Source of the DNA: Marinobacter szutsaonensis
GTDB lineage: Bacteria > Pseudomonadota > Gammaproteobacteria > Pseudomonadales > Oleiphilaceae
DNA length: 64,000 bases
NCBI RefSeq assembly: GCF_039523335.1
Contig: NZ_BAAAFC010000001.1
Coordinates: 558,001-622,000, forward strand
Direction of reading: 5' to 3'
The notes beneath the pieces are model-generated. The model did no database searches, was not told the origin of the DNA, and saw only the letters and a program-made list of their open reading frames with translations. Each line of letters begins with the position of its first letter. Position 1 is the stretch's first letter. The position numbers and the translations under genes were made by a program. Shown piece by piece: positions 49,131-58,987 of this stretch.

Positions 49131-49258
49131 TGGATGGCTATTGTGCGACTTTAACGCATCCAATACCAGACCACCGGGAACTTTACCAGCAAGCCTGTGT
49201 CCACTGCCGTCGGAGCAGGAATCATCCACACACCTACAACCGGGAACTTGCACACCAG

Positions 49259-51166
49259 ATGACAAACCCGAGCTTTGCCGACCGCGTTCACCCGACAGCC
49301 TTCACCATTGTTTTCTTCCTGGCCACCTGCCTGGCCCTGTTCGCCTCCCCGGCCCATGCCCTTGGCAGTTCCGGTTCCAGCCTGTTCGGTGGCGGCAATG
49401 ACTTCCTTCCTGTCGACGAGGCGCTTCCGTTCAACTACACCACGGATCAGGGCGCGGTTACCCTGAACTGGAACATCACGCCCGGTCACTATCTTTACCA
49501 GAACCGCGTTGCTGTCAGTTCAGTCACCGACGGCGTCACGGTGGGGGATCCATCCTTCTCTTTGCAGGGCGAAACCACCACCGACGAATTCTTTGGGGAA
49601 GTCACTGTTTTCTATGAGCCCGTGGAAGCACGCGTGCCGGTCACCCTGCCCGAAGGGATTCGCGAGGCAACACTCGAGGTCACCTATCAGGGCTGCGCCG
49701 AAGCAGGATTATGCTACCCGCCCCAGACCCGGGAGGTGCTGTATTACCCCGGCGGGGACGATGCCGGTCCAGCCACGACTGCGTCATCCGGCTCCACCGC
49801 TGGCACGTCCGGATCTTCGGCCTCCGGCGGGCCGGCCGGTTCCGTCGATACAAATTCTGCCACGGGCCTTGCGGGATTCCTCTCGGAGCAGTCTGTGCTG
49901 GTCATTGCCGGCCTGTTCTTTCTGCTGGGCCTGGGCCTGACCTTTACCCCCTGCGTCCTGCCCATGGTGCCGATCATCTCCACCCTGGTGTCAGGCCATA
50001 ATACCCGCACCACCGGCCATGCCCTGATGCTCTCGGGAAGTTACGTCCTGGGTATGGCGCTGACCTACGCCGCTGCCGGCGTGGTGACCGGATTGCTGGG
50101 GGCGAGCTTCAACCTTCAGGCCCAACTGCAGTCCCCGTGGGTCCTCGGTGTCTTTGCCACGCTGTTCGTGGTGTTTGCGCTGTCCATGTTTGACCTGTTC
50201 GAGATCCAGCTCCCGCGTTTCATCCGGGACCCCCTCAATAACGCCAGCCACAAGCTGACCGGCTCCAGGGTAGCGGGTATTTTTGGCATAGGAGCCCTGT
50301 CGGCACTGATCGTTTCACCCTGTGTCTCGGCACCACTGGCGGGCAGCCTGCTGTACATTTCCACTACCCAGAATGCAGTGACCGGCGGTATCGCCCTGTT
50401 TGCGCTCGGTCTGGGCATGGGTGTCCCGCTAATCCTGGTTGCGGTTGGCGGTCGCAAGCTGCTGCCTACCAGCGGCCACTGGATGACGGCGGTCAAGCAC
50501 TTCTACGGGGTGATGCTGCTGGCGGTGGCTATCTGGCTGGTAGAGCGACTGGTTCCGGCCTGGGTGGCGTTGACCCTGTGGGGTTTGCTGATCGCCATCA
50601 CCGGGGTCCAACTCGGCGCCTTTGACGCCGCCAAGGCCGGCTGGCAGCGCACCCGCAAGGGGCTGGGGCTGGTCATGTTCGCTTATGGCCTGGCACTGCT
50701 TGCCGGGGCCATCGGTGGCGCCAACGATCCCCTCAGACCCCTGGCGCCGTTTACCGTCGCTTCGTCGGCACCTTCAGTTCAGGCGGCCGCCAGCCACGCC
50801 GAATTCCAGCGGGTCGAGGAGCCGGCGGAAATCCGGAGATTGTTGCAGGCTGCCCGGGACCGGAATCAACCGGTCATGCTCGACTTCTATGCGGACTGGT
50901 GTATCTCCTGCAAAGTGATGGAGCGCAACGTCTTCAGCGATGCCCAGGTTGGCCAGGCTCTGTCATCCTATACCCTGTTACAAATCGACATGACCCGGAA
51001 TACACCCGAGCAACAGGCCTTGCTGAACGAACTTGGCCTGTTCGGTCCACCGGCGATCCTGTTCTACCAGAGCAACGGTGAGGAACTCCGGGACCGGCGA
51101 ATCCTCGGCGAGATGGACAAGCGGGAATTCCTGACCCATCTCGACGGGTTACCGATCCGTACCTGA
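49259..51166 (+). CDS. dsbD: Thiol:disulfide interchange protein DsbD
   Basis: DsbD carries electrons from cytoplasmic thioredoxin to periplasmic thiol enzymes. The 635-residue protein has a signal peptide (FTIVFFLATCLALFASPAHA), an N-terminal alpha domain with its Cys pair (YQGCAEAGLCYPP), a Gly/Ser-rich linker, an eight-helix membrane domain with Cys residues in FTPCVLPMVP and VSPCVSAPLAG, and a thioredoxin-like gamma domain with Cys548-x-x-Cys551 (DWCISCK). The ATG at 49259 begins a proper signal peptide; the longer frame lacks one. Confidence 0.96.
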   Translation: MTNPSFADRVHPTAFTIVFFLATCLALFASPAHALGSSGSSLFGGGNDFLPVDEALPFNYTTDQGAVTLNWNITPGHYLYQNRVAVSSVTDGVTVGDPSFSLQGETTTDEFFGEVTVFYEPVEARVPVTLPEGIREATLEVTYQGCAEAGLCYPPQTREVLYYPGGDDAGPATTASSGSTAGTSGSSASGGPAGSVDTNSATGLAGFLSEQSVLVIAGLFFLLGLGLTFTPCVLPMVPIISTLVSGHNTRTTGHALMLSGSYVLGMALTYAAAGVVTGLLGASFNLQAQLQSPWVLGVFATLFVVFALSMFDLFEIQLPRFIRDPLNNASHKLTGSRVAGIFGIGALSALIVSPCVSAPLAGSLLYISTTQNAVTGGIALFALGLGMGVPLILVAVGGRKLLPTSGHWMTAVKHFYGVMLLAVAIWLVERLVPAWVALTLWGLLIAITGVQLGAFDAAKAGWQRTRKGLGLVMFAYGLALLAGAIGGANDPLRPLAPFTVASSAPSVQAAASHAEFQRVEEPAEIRRLLQAARDRNQPVMLDFYADWCISCKVMERNVFSDAQVGQALSSYTLLQIDMTRNTPEQQALLNELGLFGPPAILFYQSNGEELRDRRILGEMDKREFLTHLDGLPIRT

Positions 51167-51179
51167 TGATGGCCTGATA

Positions 51180-51419
51180 TCACCCGCCACGACGGATCAG
51201 ATAGACAAATTCCCCCTGCTGTTCCTCCTGGCTGAGTAGTTCGTGGCCGAGGAACTGGCAGAAACGGGGAATATCCCGGGTGGTGGACGGATCGGTCGCC
51301 ACCACCCGCAACACACCGCCTGGTTCTACATCATGGATGCGATTGTGGAGCATCATCACCGGCTCCGGACAGAACAGGCCCCGGGCATCAAGTTCGGCGT
51401 CAAATTCAGTGGCCGTCAA
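51180..51419 (-). CDS. tusA: Sulfur carrier protein TusA
   Basis: TusA receives sulfur from IscS as a persulfide and starts the relay to MnmA. The 79-residue protein has the SirA/TusA core [15 protein letters not shown] with the acceptor Cys, and [20 protein letters not shown], nearly the same as in E. coli TusA. It is single, converging on dsbD with a 13-nt gap, and is far from its partner mnmA. Confidence 0.95.
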   Translation of the reverse strand: MTATEFDAELDARGLFCPEPVMMLHNRIHDVEPGGVLRVVATDPSTTRDIPRFCQFLGHELLSQEEQQGEFVYLIRRGG

Positions 51420-51506
51420 ACGATCACTCCTTCTGGTTAAGCTGATTTTTCAGGAATACGTGCTAAATTCCTGTTTATAACAGGTAAAAATATACGGAGG
51501 AAAACC

Positions 51507-51797
51507 ATGATACGGGTTTTGATCGAACGCCACATCGCCGAATCCCTGGAAGAAGCCTATGAACAGCGGGCCCGACTGGTGCTGCAGCAGGCAGTGGCGG
51601 CACCGGGTTTCATCTCCGGTGAGACCCTGGTTGACAGCCACGACCCCAACCACCGGATCACCCTGGCCAACTGGCGATCGGAAGCTGACTGGGACCGCTG
51701 GTACCGTTCCGAGGAACGCAAGGAACTGATGACAGAGCTGGTTCCCATGATGGACAAGGATGAAGCCATTACGGTTCTTCAGCAAAACGCGATCTGA
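51507..51797 (+). CDS. Antibiotic biosynthesis monooxygenase (ABM) fold protein
   Basis: The 96-residue ferredoxin-like alpha/beta barrel (ABM family) has a strong ribosome site GGAGGAAAA just before the ATG. Segments LEEAYEQRARLVLQQAVAAP and VDSHDPNHRITLANWRSEAD fit the family, whose members range from quinol monooxygenases to heme-degrading enzymes. No heme-binding signature is clear, so only the fold is assigned. It is convergent with rlmM. Confidence 0.85.
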   Translation: MIRVLIERHIAESLEEAYEQRARLVLQQAVAAPGFISGETLVDSHDPNHRITLANWRSEADWDRWYRSEERKELMTELVPMMDKDEAITVLQQNAI

Positions 51798-51827
51798 TTA
51801 CCTCTGATCGCCCCTGGTCCCTTCGGA

Positions 51828-52901
51828 TCAGCCAGTGCGCTCGATAAAACAGGTGATCTCTTCCCGGTCATGGTACAGGTGGCGGGCACGGAGCCGGAAG
51901 CCGACGCCCGCCTGTGCCAGACCTTCCTCGATGATCTCCCGGCAGATCAGCCACTCCTCATAGCGTTTTTTCATGGGCAATTTCAGGTTGAACACGGTGA
52001 ACCGGCATAACCCCGAGCCGACCCAATCCACCGCCAGACGCGCTGTCTTTCTCGGCTGATCCACGATATCGCAGACCATCCAGTCGATTCCGCGCTTGGG
52101 CCGCCAGCTGTATCCGTCAGCACGCACATGCTCAACCTGACCGGAGGCCATCAGATCCGGATCCATGGGGCCGTTGTCGACCGCGGTCACCAGCATGCCC
52201 TGGCGCACCAGCTGCCAGGTCCAGCCACCGGGCGCGGCACCAAGGTCAGCGGCTTTCTTTCCACCCCCAAGGTAATCCAGCTCCTGTTCAGGGGGCAGGA
52301 ACACCTTCCAGGCCTCTTCCAGCTTCAGCGCCGAGCGACTCGGAGCAGATGCAGGCAGCCGAAGCCGAGGAATGCCGCCGACGAACCGGGCCCGGTTATC
52401 CCGCAGGCTGTACCCGACCACCGCCTGGCTGAAATCCGGCAGAAAGATCTCCAACCGGGCGAGGGTCTCTGCTTCCACGGCCTTGAGCAGTCCCGCGCCG
52501 CGCAGCCCCTTGGACAGTGGCGCCACCCATTTGCGGGCGAAGTTGCCCAGGTCTTTGTCGACGTTGTTCTCTGGTAAACGGATTTCCACCCGTGCGCACT
52601 CCGGCATGCCTCCCTCAAGCTGCCGAAGGCCTGAAATCACCGCTCCAACCCGGTCTTCCGCCGGCAGCTCCAGCCGGCCAAGGACCACCAGCCAATCCCG
52701 GACAAACACCAGATTCTCCAGACTGACCCTGGCCAACAACTCTTCCGCCGGCTCCGGTCCGGGCAGGGAAAACCAGACAATGCCCTCGCCCCTGGCCGGT
52801 TCAAAAAAGCCGTACAAGCCGGATTCCATCGCGAAATCGGTGAGTTCACGCCCCGCCTCTGCCTCGAAGCCGGGCCTACAGAATGCGAGAATCTGTTCCA
52901 T
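51828..52901 (-). CDS. rlmM: 23S rRNA 2'-O-ribose C2498 methyltransferase RlmM
   Basis: RlmM methylates the ribose of C2498 near the peptidyl-transferase centre. The 357-residue protein has an N-terminal THUMP-like RNA-binding region (about 1-165) and a Rossmann methyltransferase with the SAM motif ADLGAAPGGWTWQL and the catalytic Lys-Asp-Lys-Glu-type residues around WMVCDIVDQP and FNLKLPMKKRYEEW. Length matches E. coli RlmM. It is single, divergent from the cyclase gene. Confidence 0.95.
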   Translation of the reverse strand: MEQILAFCRPGFEAEAGRELTDFAMESGLYGFFEPARGEGIVWFSLPGPEPAEELLARVSLENLVFVRDWLVVLGRLELPAEDRVGAVISGLRQLEGGMPECARVEIRLPENNVDKDLGNFARKWVAPLSKGLRGAGLLKAVEAETLARLEIFLPDFSQAVVGYSLRDNRARFVGGIPRLRLPASAPSRSALKLEEAWKVFLPPEQELDYLGGGKKAADLGAAPGGWTWQLVRQGMLVTAVDNGPMDPDLMASGQVEHVRADGYSWRPKRGIDWMVCDIVDQPRKTARLAVDWVGSGLCRFTVFNLKLPMKKRYEEWLICREIIEEGLAQAGVGFRLRARHLYHDREEITCFIERTG

Positions 52902-53013
52902 GTTGCCCCTGTGGCGGATTCCGGATCGAAACCCGCAAATTTGAAACTGTTTAACAGTGAAACTTGTGTACGTTGGCTACACTTCCAGCTCACTTTCTTG
53001 CTGGAAACACTGA

Positions 53014-54879
53014 ATGCCACTCCTGACCCGGCTGATGTCTGCGGCCATGATCTGCTGCCTGTCTGCCCTGGCCTGGGCCGATCAGCCCGGAGCTACGGGT
53101 CAATGCCCCGTGCTGGACGTCACAGATGACAGTGCCCGGCACCACCTGATGGACTATGTCTGTTACCACAGCGCCGAACCGGATGACGCCGCCCACCGGG
53201 CCGAATCGCCGCAGGACCTGCCGGAATCACTGGCGTGGACACCGGCTAACGGTCATGACCTGGTATTCAGCCATACCCAATCCGTCTACTGGCTGAAGCT
53301 GCAACTGAACAATAGCGGTTCAACCCGGGGGCTCTGGTACCTCAAGCTGGATTATCCTCTGCTCGATGAGGTCACATTCTGGACTTCCACCCGCGATGGC
53401 ACCAGCCGGAAACTGGCAACCGGCGACCAATACCCGTTTGCGTCCAGGGGCATAGATTATCGGTATTTCCTGCTGCCCGTCACCCTCGGAGCCCAGGAAC
53501 CGCTCCAGGTCACGATCCGCATCCGCAGCAGTGGCGCACTCAACGTCCCCCTGTCTCTGGAAACCCCGGCCGAGGTGATCGCCACCAGCAATGACCTGAC
53601 CCTGACCCACGGGCTGTTCTATGGTGCGCTGGCAATCTTTGCCGCCTTCAATCTGCTGCTATTCTTCAGTTCCAGAACCGTCTACTACTTCTACAACGCC
53701 TTTTATATGGGCGCGATGGGTCTGTTCCTGTTCGCCATGGGCGGTTTTGCCAACCAGTATTTCTGGCCCGAGAGCGCGGGTTTCGCCAACACCTCCATTC
53801 CTCTCGCCCTGGGGCTCTGCGCCCTGGCGATGACCCTGTTCGGCCGATCATTCCTGGAAGTCAGGCCGTATACGCTGGCCAACACCACCCTCAAGGTCCA
53901 GGCCTGGCTCTGTATCGTCTTTCTGGCCCTGACTTTCATCCTGCCCTACAACAAGACAATCATCCTGAACACGGTTCTGGCGCTGAGTGTCATCGCCAGC
54001 CTGCTGATCTCGGCCGGTATCCGCTGGCGCCAGGGCTATCAACCCGCCATCTGGTACCTGCTGTCCTGGATGGTGATGCTGGCCGGCGCCCTCATCTATG
54101 CGCTCGCGGCTTTCGGCTATCTTGCCGATTTTCTGGCCCGGGAGTCCCTGATGCAGGTAACCATCGGCGGCCAGGTCATTCTGCTCAACTACGCCACGGT
54201 CCAACGCTGGCGCCTGCTGAACCAGAAACTTCTGGAGGTGGAGCACAAGGCCCGCACCCAGCTGGAATTCAAGGTGCACGAACGCACCTCCCAATTGCGT
54301 AACGCCATGCGGGAACTGGAGAAAGCCAACCGGAAGCTCGCGGCCCTGAGCCTGAACGATCCGCTGACCGGCCTGTATAACCGCCGGCATCTGGATAACA
54401 TCCTCCCGGAACTCTGTGCCGAGGCCCGACGAACCGGCCAACCCCTGACTCTTGCCCTGATCGATGCCGACCGGTTCAAGGCCGTAAACGACACCTGGGG
54501 CCATGGTTTCGGGGACACCTGTCTGCAGCTGATTGCCGACATCCTCTCGCGTCATGTGAAGCGGCCAAGGGATATTGCCATCCGTTTTGGCGGCGAGGAG
54601 TTTGCGGTACTGTTACCCGGCGCCGACATCGAGGGCGCTCGCAAGGTATGCCAGGCGATACTGGATGATCTGAGGAACACGCCGCTGGACACCCCGGACG
54701 GCCGAACCCTGACCATGACCCTGAGTGCCGGCGTCGCGCAGCTGACCACCCCGGAGGACCAGAGCGCGCTGTTCCACCGCGCCGACGATGCGCTGTATCA
54801 GGCCAAAGCCTCCGGGCGTGACCGGGTAGAGATCGCAGAGCAGGAACTCAGTGATTGGGGCGCACCCGCGACTCAATAA
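53014..54879 (+). CDS. 7TM-DISM membrane diguanylate cyclase
   Basis: The 621-residue protein has a signal peptide (to about residue 23), an extracytoplasmic 7TMR-DISMED2 sensor (about 45-185), a seven-helix 7TMR-DISM block (about 195-395), a coiled coil, and a GGDEF domain with active-site GGEEF at 526-530. RPRD at 517-520, five residues before it, is the inhibitory c-di-GMP I-site. The enzyme should therefore make c-di-GMP with product inhibition, in response to an external ligand, possibly a carbohydrate. It runs 32 nt into the convergent hydrolase gene. Confidence 0.94.
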   Translation: MPLLTRLMSAAMICCLSALAWADQPGATGQCPVLDVTDDSARHHLMDYVCYHSAEPDDAAHRAESPQDLPESLAWTPANGHDLVFSHTQSVYWLKLQLNNSGSTRGLWYLKLDYPLLDEVTFWTSTRDGTSRKLATGDQYPFASRGIDYRYFLLPVTLGAQEPLQVTIRIRSSGALNVPLSLETPAEVIATSNDLTLTHGLFYGALAIFAAFNLLLFFSSRTVYYFYNAFYMGAMGLFLFAMGGFANQYFWPESAGFANTSIPLALGLCALAMTLFGRSFLEVRPYTLANTTLKVQAWLCIVFLALTFILPYNKTIILNTVLALSVIASLLISAGIRWRQGYQPAIWYLLSWMVMLAGALIYALAAFGYLADFLARESLMQVTIGGQVILLNYATVQRWRLLNQKLLEVEHKARTQLEFKVHERTSQLRNAMRELEKANRKLAALSLNDPLTGLYNRRHLDNILPELCAEARRTGQPLTLALIDADRFKAVNDTWGHGFGDTCLQLIADILSRHVKRPRDIAIRFGGEEFAVLLPGADIEGARKVCQAILDDLRNTPLDTPDGRTLTMTLSAGVAQLTTPEDQSALFHRADDALYQAKASGRDRVEIAEQELSDWGAPATQ

Positions 54880-55501
54880 GAGCGCGGACCTGACGGGCGG
54901 CCTCTTTGATCAGGTCCTGTCGGGTTTCGGCCTGACGGGCCAGCGGCTGGAAGTCGTGATTGCCTCCCTCCAGCCACACCAGCTGGCAGGCGCCGAGCTC
55001 CCTTCGACGCTCAGTTACCTCTTCGGGTTTGCCAAACGGATCCCGGGTGCCCTGTATCACCAATAATGGGCAGTCAATTCGGGGAAAATGATCGACGCGC
55101 CAGTTGTCCGGTTTACCCGGAGGATGAAACGGATAACCGAAACACACGACCCCGTCGATACCGGTCTCTTCGGCTGCCAGGAGGCTGGCCATTCGTCCGC
55201 CCATGGATTTGCCACCGATGAGAACCGGGCACGCTTCGCCCACCTCCGCCCGGACCCGGACAAGCACATCCCGGAAACTCTCGAGAAGTCGTGGCTGCCG
55301 ATCCGGTGGTCGTTTCTTCCCATCCTGCCGACGCTTCTGCATATATGGAAACTCGAACCGCACCGCCGCGACTTCTTCGGCATCCAGTGCTGCGGCCAGC
55401 TCTTCCATGAATGGAGAATCAGCCGGTGCGCCGGCACCATGGGCCAGAATCAGTACGACTTTTGGCTGATTTTCGTAGTAATTGCTCTTAATCAATTCCA
55501 C
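54848..55501 (-). CDS. Alpha/beta hydrolase (KANL3/Tex30-like)
   Basis: The protein of about 217 residues is an alpha/beta hydrolase with oxyanion start LILAHGAGAPADSPFM, nucleophile elbow GGKSMGGRMA, the acid Asp in QGTRDPFG and the His in GGNHDF. The family style is that of dienelactone-hydrolase/Tex30-like proteins with no fixed substrate. I chose the GTG at 55501, with GAGG 8 nt upstream; an ATG at 55534 is possible. Its last 32 nt overlap the cyclase gene tail to tail. Confidence 0.85.
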   Translation of the reverse strand: MELIKSNYYENQPKVVLILAHGAGAPADSPFMEELAAALDAEEVAAVRFEFPYMQKRRQDGKKRPPDRQPRLLESFRDVLVRVRAEVGEACPVLIGGKSMGGRMASLLAAEETGIDGVVCFGYPFHPPGKPDNWRVDHFPRIDCPLLVIQGTRDPFGKPEEVTERRRELGACQLVWLEGGNHDFQPLARQAETRQDLIKEAARQVRALIESRVRPNH

Positions 55502-55620
55502 TGAATTCACCTCTGTCAAATCAGGGACTATCATACCCAGAGCAAGCAGCAATTACCCGGGGCGCACTTCCCTCTTCGCGAATGATTCACATGCTCGCCA
55601 TGTCGCTGATTTCGGTGAAT

Positions 55621-55634
55621 TTGACGGATATCAG
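55621..55634. promoter_or_regulatory. Candidate Anr/FNR box upstream of ccoN
   Basis: TTGACGGATATCAG matches the FNR/Anr dyad TTGAT-N4-ATCAA with one mismatch in each half. It lies about 88-101 nt before the ccoN ATG. Oxygen-responsive control is usual for cbb3 oxidase. A clear -10 at the ideal class II spacing is not seen, though TAATGG lies nearby. Confidence 0.45.
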
Positions 55635-55721
55635 GAGTTGACCTGAGTCATTGCAAACAGCTAATGGTTTCTCCATACTTGCGCCCGCATAATTCCCCAT
55701 CCTAAACCCATTGGTAAGGCT

Positions 55722-57152
55722 ATGAGCACAGTAAATGCAAACCTGACATACAACTACAAGGTGGTGAGACAATTCGCCATCATGACAGTGGTATGGGGTA
55801 TTGTAGGAATGGCTATGGGTGTGCTGATCGCAGCGCAGCTCGTCTGGCCATCCCTCAACCTCGACCTGCCCTTTACCCACTTCGGCCGGCTCCGGCCGCT
55901 GCATACCAACGCCGTCATCTTCGGCTTTGGTGGAAGTGCCTTGTTCGCCACCTCCTATTACGTAGTCCAGCGTACGTGTCAGGCCCGCCTGATCTCGGAC
56001 GGCCTGGCAGCGTTCACGTTCTGGGGCTGGCAGGCAATCATTGTGGCAGCAGCCATTACCCTGCCAATGGGCCTTACTTCATCCAAGGAATACGCCGAGC
56101 TCGAATGGCCGATCGACATCGCTATCGCAGTGGTCTGGGTAACCTACGCCCTTGTCTTCTTCGGTACGGTCATGAAACGCAGCACGCCGCACATCTACGT
56201 GGCCAACTGGTTCTACGGCGCCTTCATCATCACCGTTGCGGCTCTGCACATCGGTAACAACATGGCCCTGCCGGCCACCGCCTTCAAATCCTACTCTGCA
56301 TACGCCGGCGTGACCGACGCCATGATGCAGTGGTGGTATGGCCACAACGCCGTTGGCTTCTTCCTGACCGCCGGCTTCCTGGGCATGATGTACTACTTCG
56401 TTCCCAAGCAGGCCAACCGCCCGGTTTACTCCTATCGTCTGTCCATCGTTCACTTCTGGGCGCTGATCGCGACCTACGTATGGGCCGGTGGTCACCACCT
56501 GCACTACTCCGCCCTGCCTGACTGGGCCCAGACTGCAGGCATGGTTATGTCCCTGATCCTCCTGGCTCCGTCCTGGGGTGGCATGATCAACGGCATGATG
56601 ACCCTGTCCGGTGCCTGGCACAAACTGCGTACCGACCCGATCCTGCGTTTCCTGGTGGTTTCCCTGTCCTTCTACGGTATGTCTACCTTCGAAGGCCCGA
56701 TGATGTCCATCAAGACCGTAAACGCACTGTCCCACAACACTGACTGGACTATCGGCCACGTGCACTCCGGTGCCCTGGGCTGGGTTGCCATGATCAGTAT
56801 CGGTGCTGTCTACCACCTGATCCCGAAACTCTGGGGTCTGCAGGCCATGTACAGCACGGCTCTGATCAACGTGCACTTCTGGCTGGCTACCGTAGGCACC
56901 GTACTCTACATCGTTGCCATGTGGGTTAACGGTATCATGCAGGGCCTGATGTGGCGCGCAGTCAACGAGGACGGCACCCTGACCTACAGCTTCGTGGAAG
57001 CTCTGGAAGCCTCCTACCCGGGTTACTTCGTCCGTTTCCTGGGTGGTGTCATCTTCCTCAGCGGCATGCTGATCATGGCTTACAACGTCTACATGACCGT
57101 TCGCCAGAAAGAAGCGGTTGCAGCTGATAACGCAGCGGCTCAGGCGGCGTAA
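55722..57152 (+). CDS. ccoN: cbb3-type cytochrome c oxidase subunit I
   Basis: CcoN is the catalytic subunit that reduces oxygen at heme b3-CuB and pumps protons. The 476-residue protein has about 12 membrane helices; HHLHY in [17 protein letters not shown] carries the CuB His ligands and [12 protein letters not shown] the heme-binding His residues. [20 protein letters not shown] holds the first low-spin heme ligand. It leads ccoNOQP. Confidence 0.98.
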   Translation: MSTVNANLTYNYKVVRQFAIMTVVWGIVGMAMGVLIAAQLVWPSLNLDLPFTHFGRLRPLHTNAVIFGFGGSALFATSYYVVQRTCQARLISDGLAAFTFWGWQAIIVAAAITLPMGLTSSKEYAELEWPIDIAIAVVWVTYALVFFGTVMKRSTPHIYVANWFYGAFIITVAALHIGNNMALPATAFKSYSAYAGVTDAMMQWWYGHNAVGFFLTAGFLGMMYYFVPKQANRPVYSYRLSIVHFWALIATYVWAGGHHLHYSALPDWAQTAGMVMSLILLAPSWGGMINGMMTLSGAWHKLRTDPILRFLVVSLSFYGMSTFEGPMMSIKTVNALSHNTDWTIGHVHSGALGWVAMISIGAVYHLIPKLWGLQAMYSTALINVHFWLATVGTVLYIVAMWVNGIMQGLMWRAVNEDGTLTYSFVEALEASYPGYFVRFLGGVIFLSGMLIMAYNVYMTVRQKEAVAADNAAAQAA

Positions 57153-57167
57153 CGGGAGAGAGATCAG

Positions 57168-57776
57168 ATGAAACACGAAATTATCGAAAAGAATATTGGT
57201 CTGATGATCATCCTGATCATCCTGACCATCAGTGGTGGCTTCCTGGTGGAAGTAGTGCCCCTGTTCTTCCTGAAGCAGACCAACGAGCCGGTCGAGGGCC
57301 TCGAGCCGCTCTCCGCTCTGGAACTGGAAGGCCGGGACATCTATATCCGTGAAGGCTGCCATGTGTGCCATACCCAGCAGATCCGTCCGTTCCGTGCGGA
57401 AACCGAGCGGTATGGCCACTACTCCGTTGCGGGTGAGTTCGTTTACGACCGCCCGTTCCTGTGGGGCTCAAAGCGTACCGGTCCGGACCTTGCCCGTGTT
57501 GGCGGCCGTTATTCCGATGCCTGGCAACGTCAGCATCTTTATAACCCGCGCAGCGTGGTTCCGGAGTCCAACATGCCGGCATTCCCCTGGCTGTTCGAGA
57601 ACCGTGTCGATCATGAAAGTATCGATGACCGGATGACGACCCTGCAAACACTCGGCGTACCCTACACGGACGAGCAGATTGCCGCTGCGTCCGCCGACAT
57701 ACAGGGTAAATTCGAAATCGAAGCGCTGGTCGCATACCTGCAACAGCTGGGTACTGTGATTTCAGACAAACGGTGA
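57168..57776 (+). CDS. ccoO: cbb3-type cytochrome c oxidase subunit II
   Basis: CcoO is a membrane-anchored monoheme cytochrome c that passes electrons to CcoN. The 202-residue protein has an N-terminal helix ([20 protein letters not shown]) and one heme motif at Cys64-His-Val-Cys-His68, followed by QQIRPF; the axial Met is likely in [10 protein letters not shown]. It lies 15 nt after ccoN with GGGAGAG upstream. Confidence 0.98.
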   Translation: MKHEIIEKNIGLMIILIILTISGGFLVEVVPLFFLKQTNEPVEGLEPLSALELEGRDIYIREGCHVCHTQQIRPFRAETERYGHYSVAGEFVYDRPFLWGSKRTGPDLARVGGRYSDAWQRQHLYNPRSVVPESNMPAFPWLFENRVDHESIDDRMTTLQTLGVPYTDEQIAAASADIQGKFEIEALVAYLQQLGTVISDKR

Positions 57777-57780
57777 TCCC

Positions 57781-57966
57781 ATGGATATCAATGAGCTACG
57801 CGGCATTCACACCTTTCTGGTAATGGCGGTATTCCTCGGAATCGTCTGGTGGGCCTACAGCGCCCACCGCAAGAAGGCCAATGACGAAGCGGCACACCTG
57901 CCCTTCGACGATGACGAAGTGGAAAAGCGTACTCTCGAACAGGAAAAGACGGAGAAGAAACAATGA
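57781..57966 (+). CDS. ccoQ: cbb3-type oxidase small subunit CcoQ/FixQ
   Basis: The 61-residue protein has one membrane helix (FLVMAVFLGIVWWAYSA) and a charged cytoplasmic tail. CcoQ stabilises the cbb3 complex. It starts 4 nt after the ccoO stop and overlaps ccoP by an ATGA. Confidence 0.95.
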   Translation: MDINELRGIHTFLVMAVFLGIVWWAYSAHRKKANDEAAHLPFDDDEVEKRTLEQEKTEKKQ

Positions 57967-58853
57967 GTACCTTCTGGAGCATCTGGATCAGTGTGATCGT
58001 GCTCGGTACTGTATTTGGCTGTGTCTGGCTGCTGTGGGCCACCCGCAAGAACCAGACCACTGATGTCGAAACAGACCGGACCATGGGCCATTCCTTCGAT
58101 GGCATTGAAGAATACGATAATCCGCTGCCGAAGTGGTGGTTCTATCTGTTCATGGCGACCTGTGTGTTTGCCCTGGGTTACCTGGCGCTGTATCCGGGCC
58201 TGGGCAACTACAAGGGCCTGCTGGGCTGGACTTCCACCAACCAGTGGGAAGCCGAAGTGGCCGCTGCTGAGGAAAAATACGGCGAAATCTACGCTCAGTA
58301 TGGCGATACCCCGGTGCCGCAACTGGCAACCAACGAAGACGCCCTGAAAATCGGCCAGCGTCTGTTCGCCAATAACTGCGCCGTTTGTCACGGTTCCGCG
58401 GCCCGCGGTCAGGTGGGCTTCCCCAACCTGACCGACGACGACTGGCTTTACGGCGGCACGCCTGATGCCATCCTGGAAACCCTGCACAATGGTCGCATGG
58501 GCAACATGCCTGCCAAAGGCACCATGCCCAGCATGACCAACGAACAGGTAGATCAGGTGGTAAACTACGTGCTGAGTTTCAGCGGTCGTGAAAAAGACGC
58601 CGAAGCGGCCAAGGCCGGCGCGCAGGTCTTCGCCCAGGCATGTGTGGCTTGCCACGGTCCGGACGGCAAAGGTATGCAGGCGATGGGTGCGCCCAACCTG
58701 ACTGATAACACCTGGCTCTACGGCTCCACTTACGAGTGGATCAAGGAAACTGTCATGAACGGCCGTCAGAACCAGATGCCGGCTCAGGCCGGACGTCTGA
58801 CCGAGGATCAGATCCAGATCCTGGCAGCTTACGTGTACAGCCTGTCCAACTGA
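57963..58853 (+). CDS. ccoP: cbb3-type cytochrome c oxidase subunit III
   Basis: CcoP is a diheme cytochrome c and the electron entry point of the oxidase. The 296-residue protein has two N-terminal membrane segments (about 5-25 and 58-80) and two heme motifs, Cys139-Ala-Val-Cys-His143 and Cys227-Val-Ala-Cys-His231, each with a downstream Met (NMPAKG, QMPAQAG). It is followed by a terminator-like stem. Confidence 0.98.
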   Translation: MSTFWSIWISVIVLGTVFGCVWLLWATRKNQTTDVETDRTMGHSFDGIEEYDNPLPKWWFYLFMATCVFALGYLALYPGLGNYKGLLGWTSTNQWEAEVAAAEEKYGEIYAQYGDTPVPQLATNEDALKIGQRLFANNCAVCHGSAARGQVGFPNLTDDDWLYGGTPDAILETLHNGRMGNMPAKGTMPSMTNEQVDQVVNYVLSFSGREKDAEAAKAGAQVFAQACVACHGPDGKGMQAMGAPNLTDNTWLYGSTYEWIKETVMNGRQNQMPAQAGRLTEDQIQILAAYVYSLSN

Positions 58854-58860
58854 GAATGAT

Positions 58861-58893
58861 CCGGCCAGGGCCCTGCCCTGGTCCGGTCTTTTC
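58861..58893 (+). terminator. Terminator-like hairpin after ccoP
   Basis: CCGGCCAGGGC pairs with GCCCTGGTCCGG (one bulged T) around a CCT loop and is followed by TCTTTTC. It lies 8 nt after the ccoP stop and separates ccoNOQP from ccoGHIS. Confidence 0.7.
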
Positions 58894-58987
58894 AACCCTG
58901 TGTCTGCCCTCGCGGGCACAGGCTTGAGAAGATCAGCAGACCCTCCGAGGCCCGCTCCCCGCTTTTCCATTTCATCGGGAGGTTACG

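Noticed and set aside
51800..51835. Short CTGATC/GATCAG inverted repeat after the ABM-fold gene
   Set aside because: The 6-bp arms and lack of a T-tract are too weak to call a terminator.
56079..57419. A 446-codon open frame opposite ccoN and ccoO
   Set aside because: It crosses two conserved membrane and heme protein genes, has no start signal, and is hydrophilic as expected from antisense of membrane helices.
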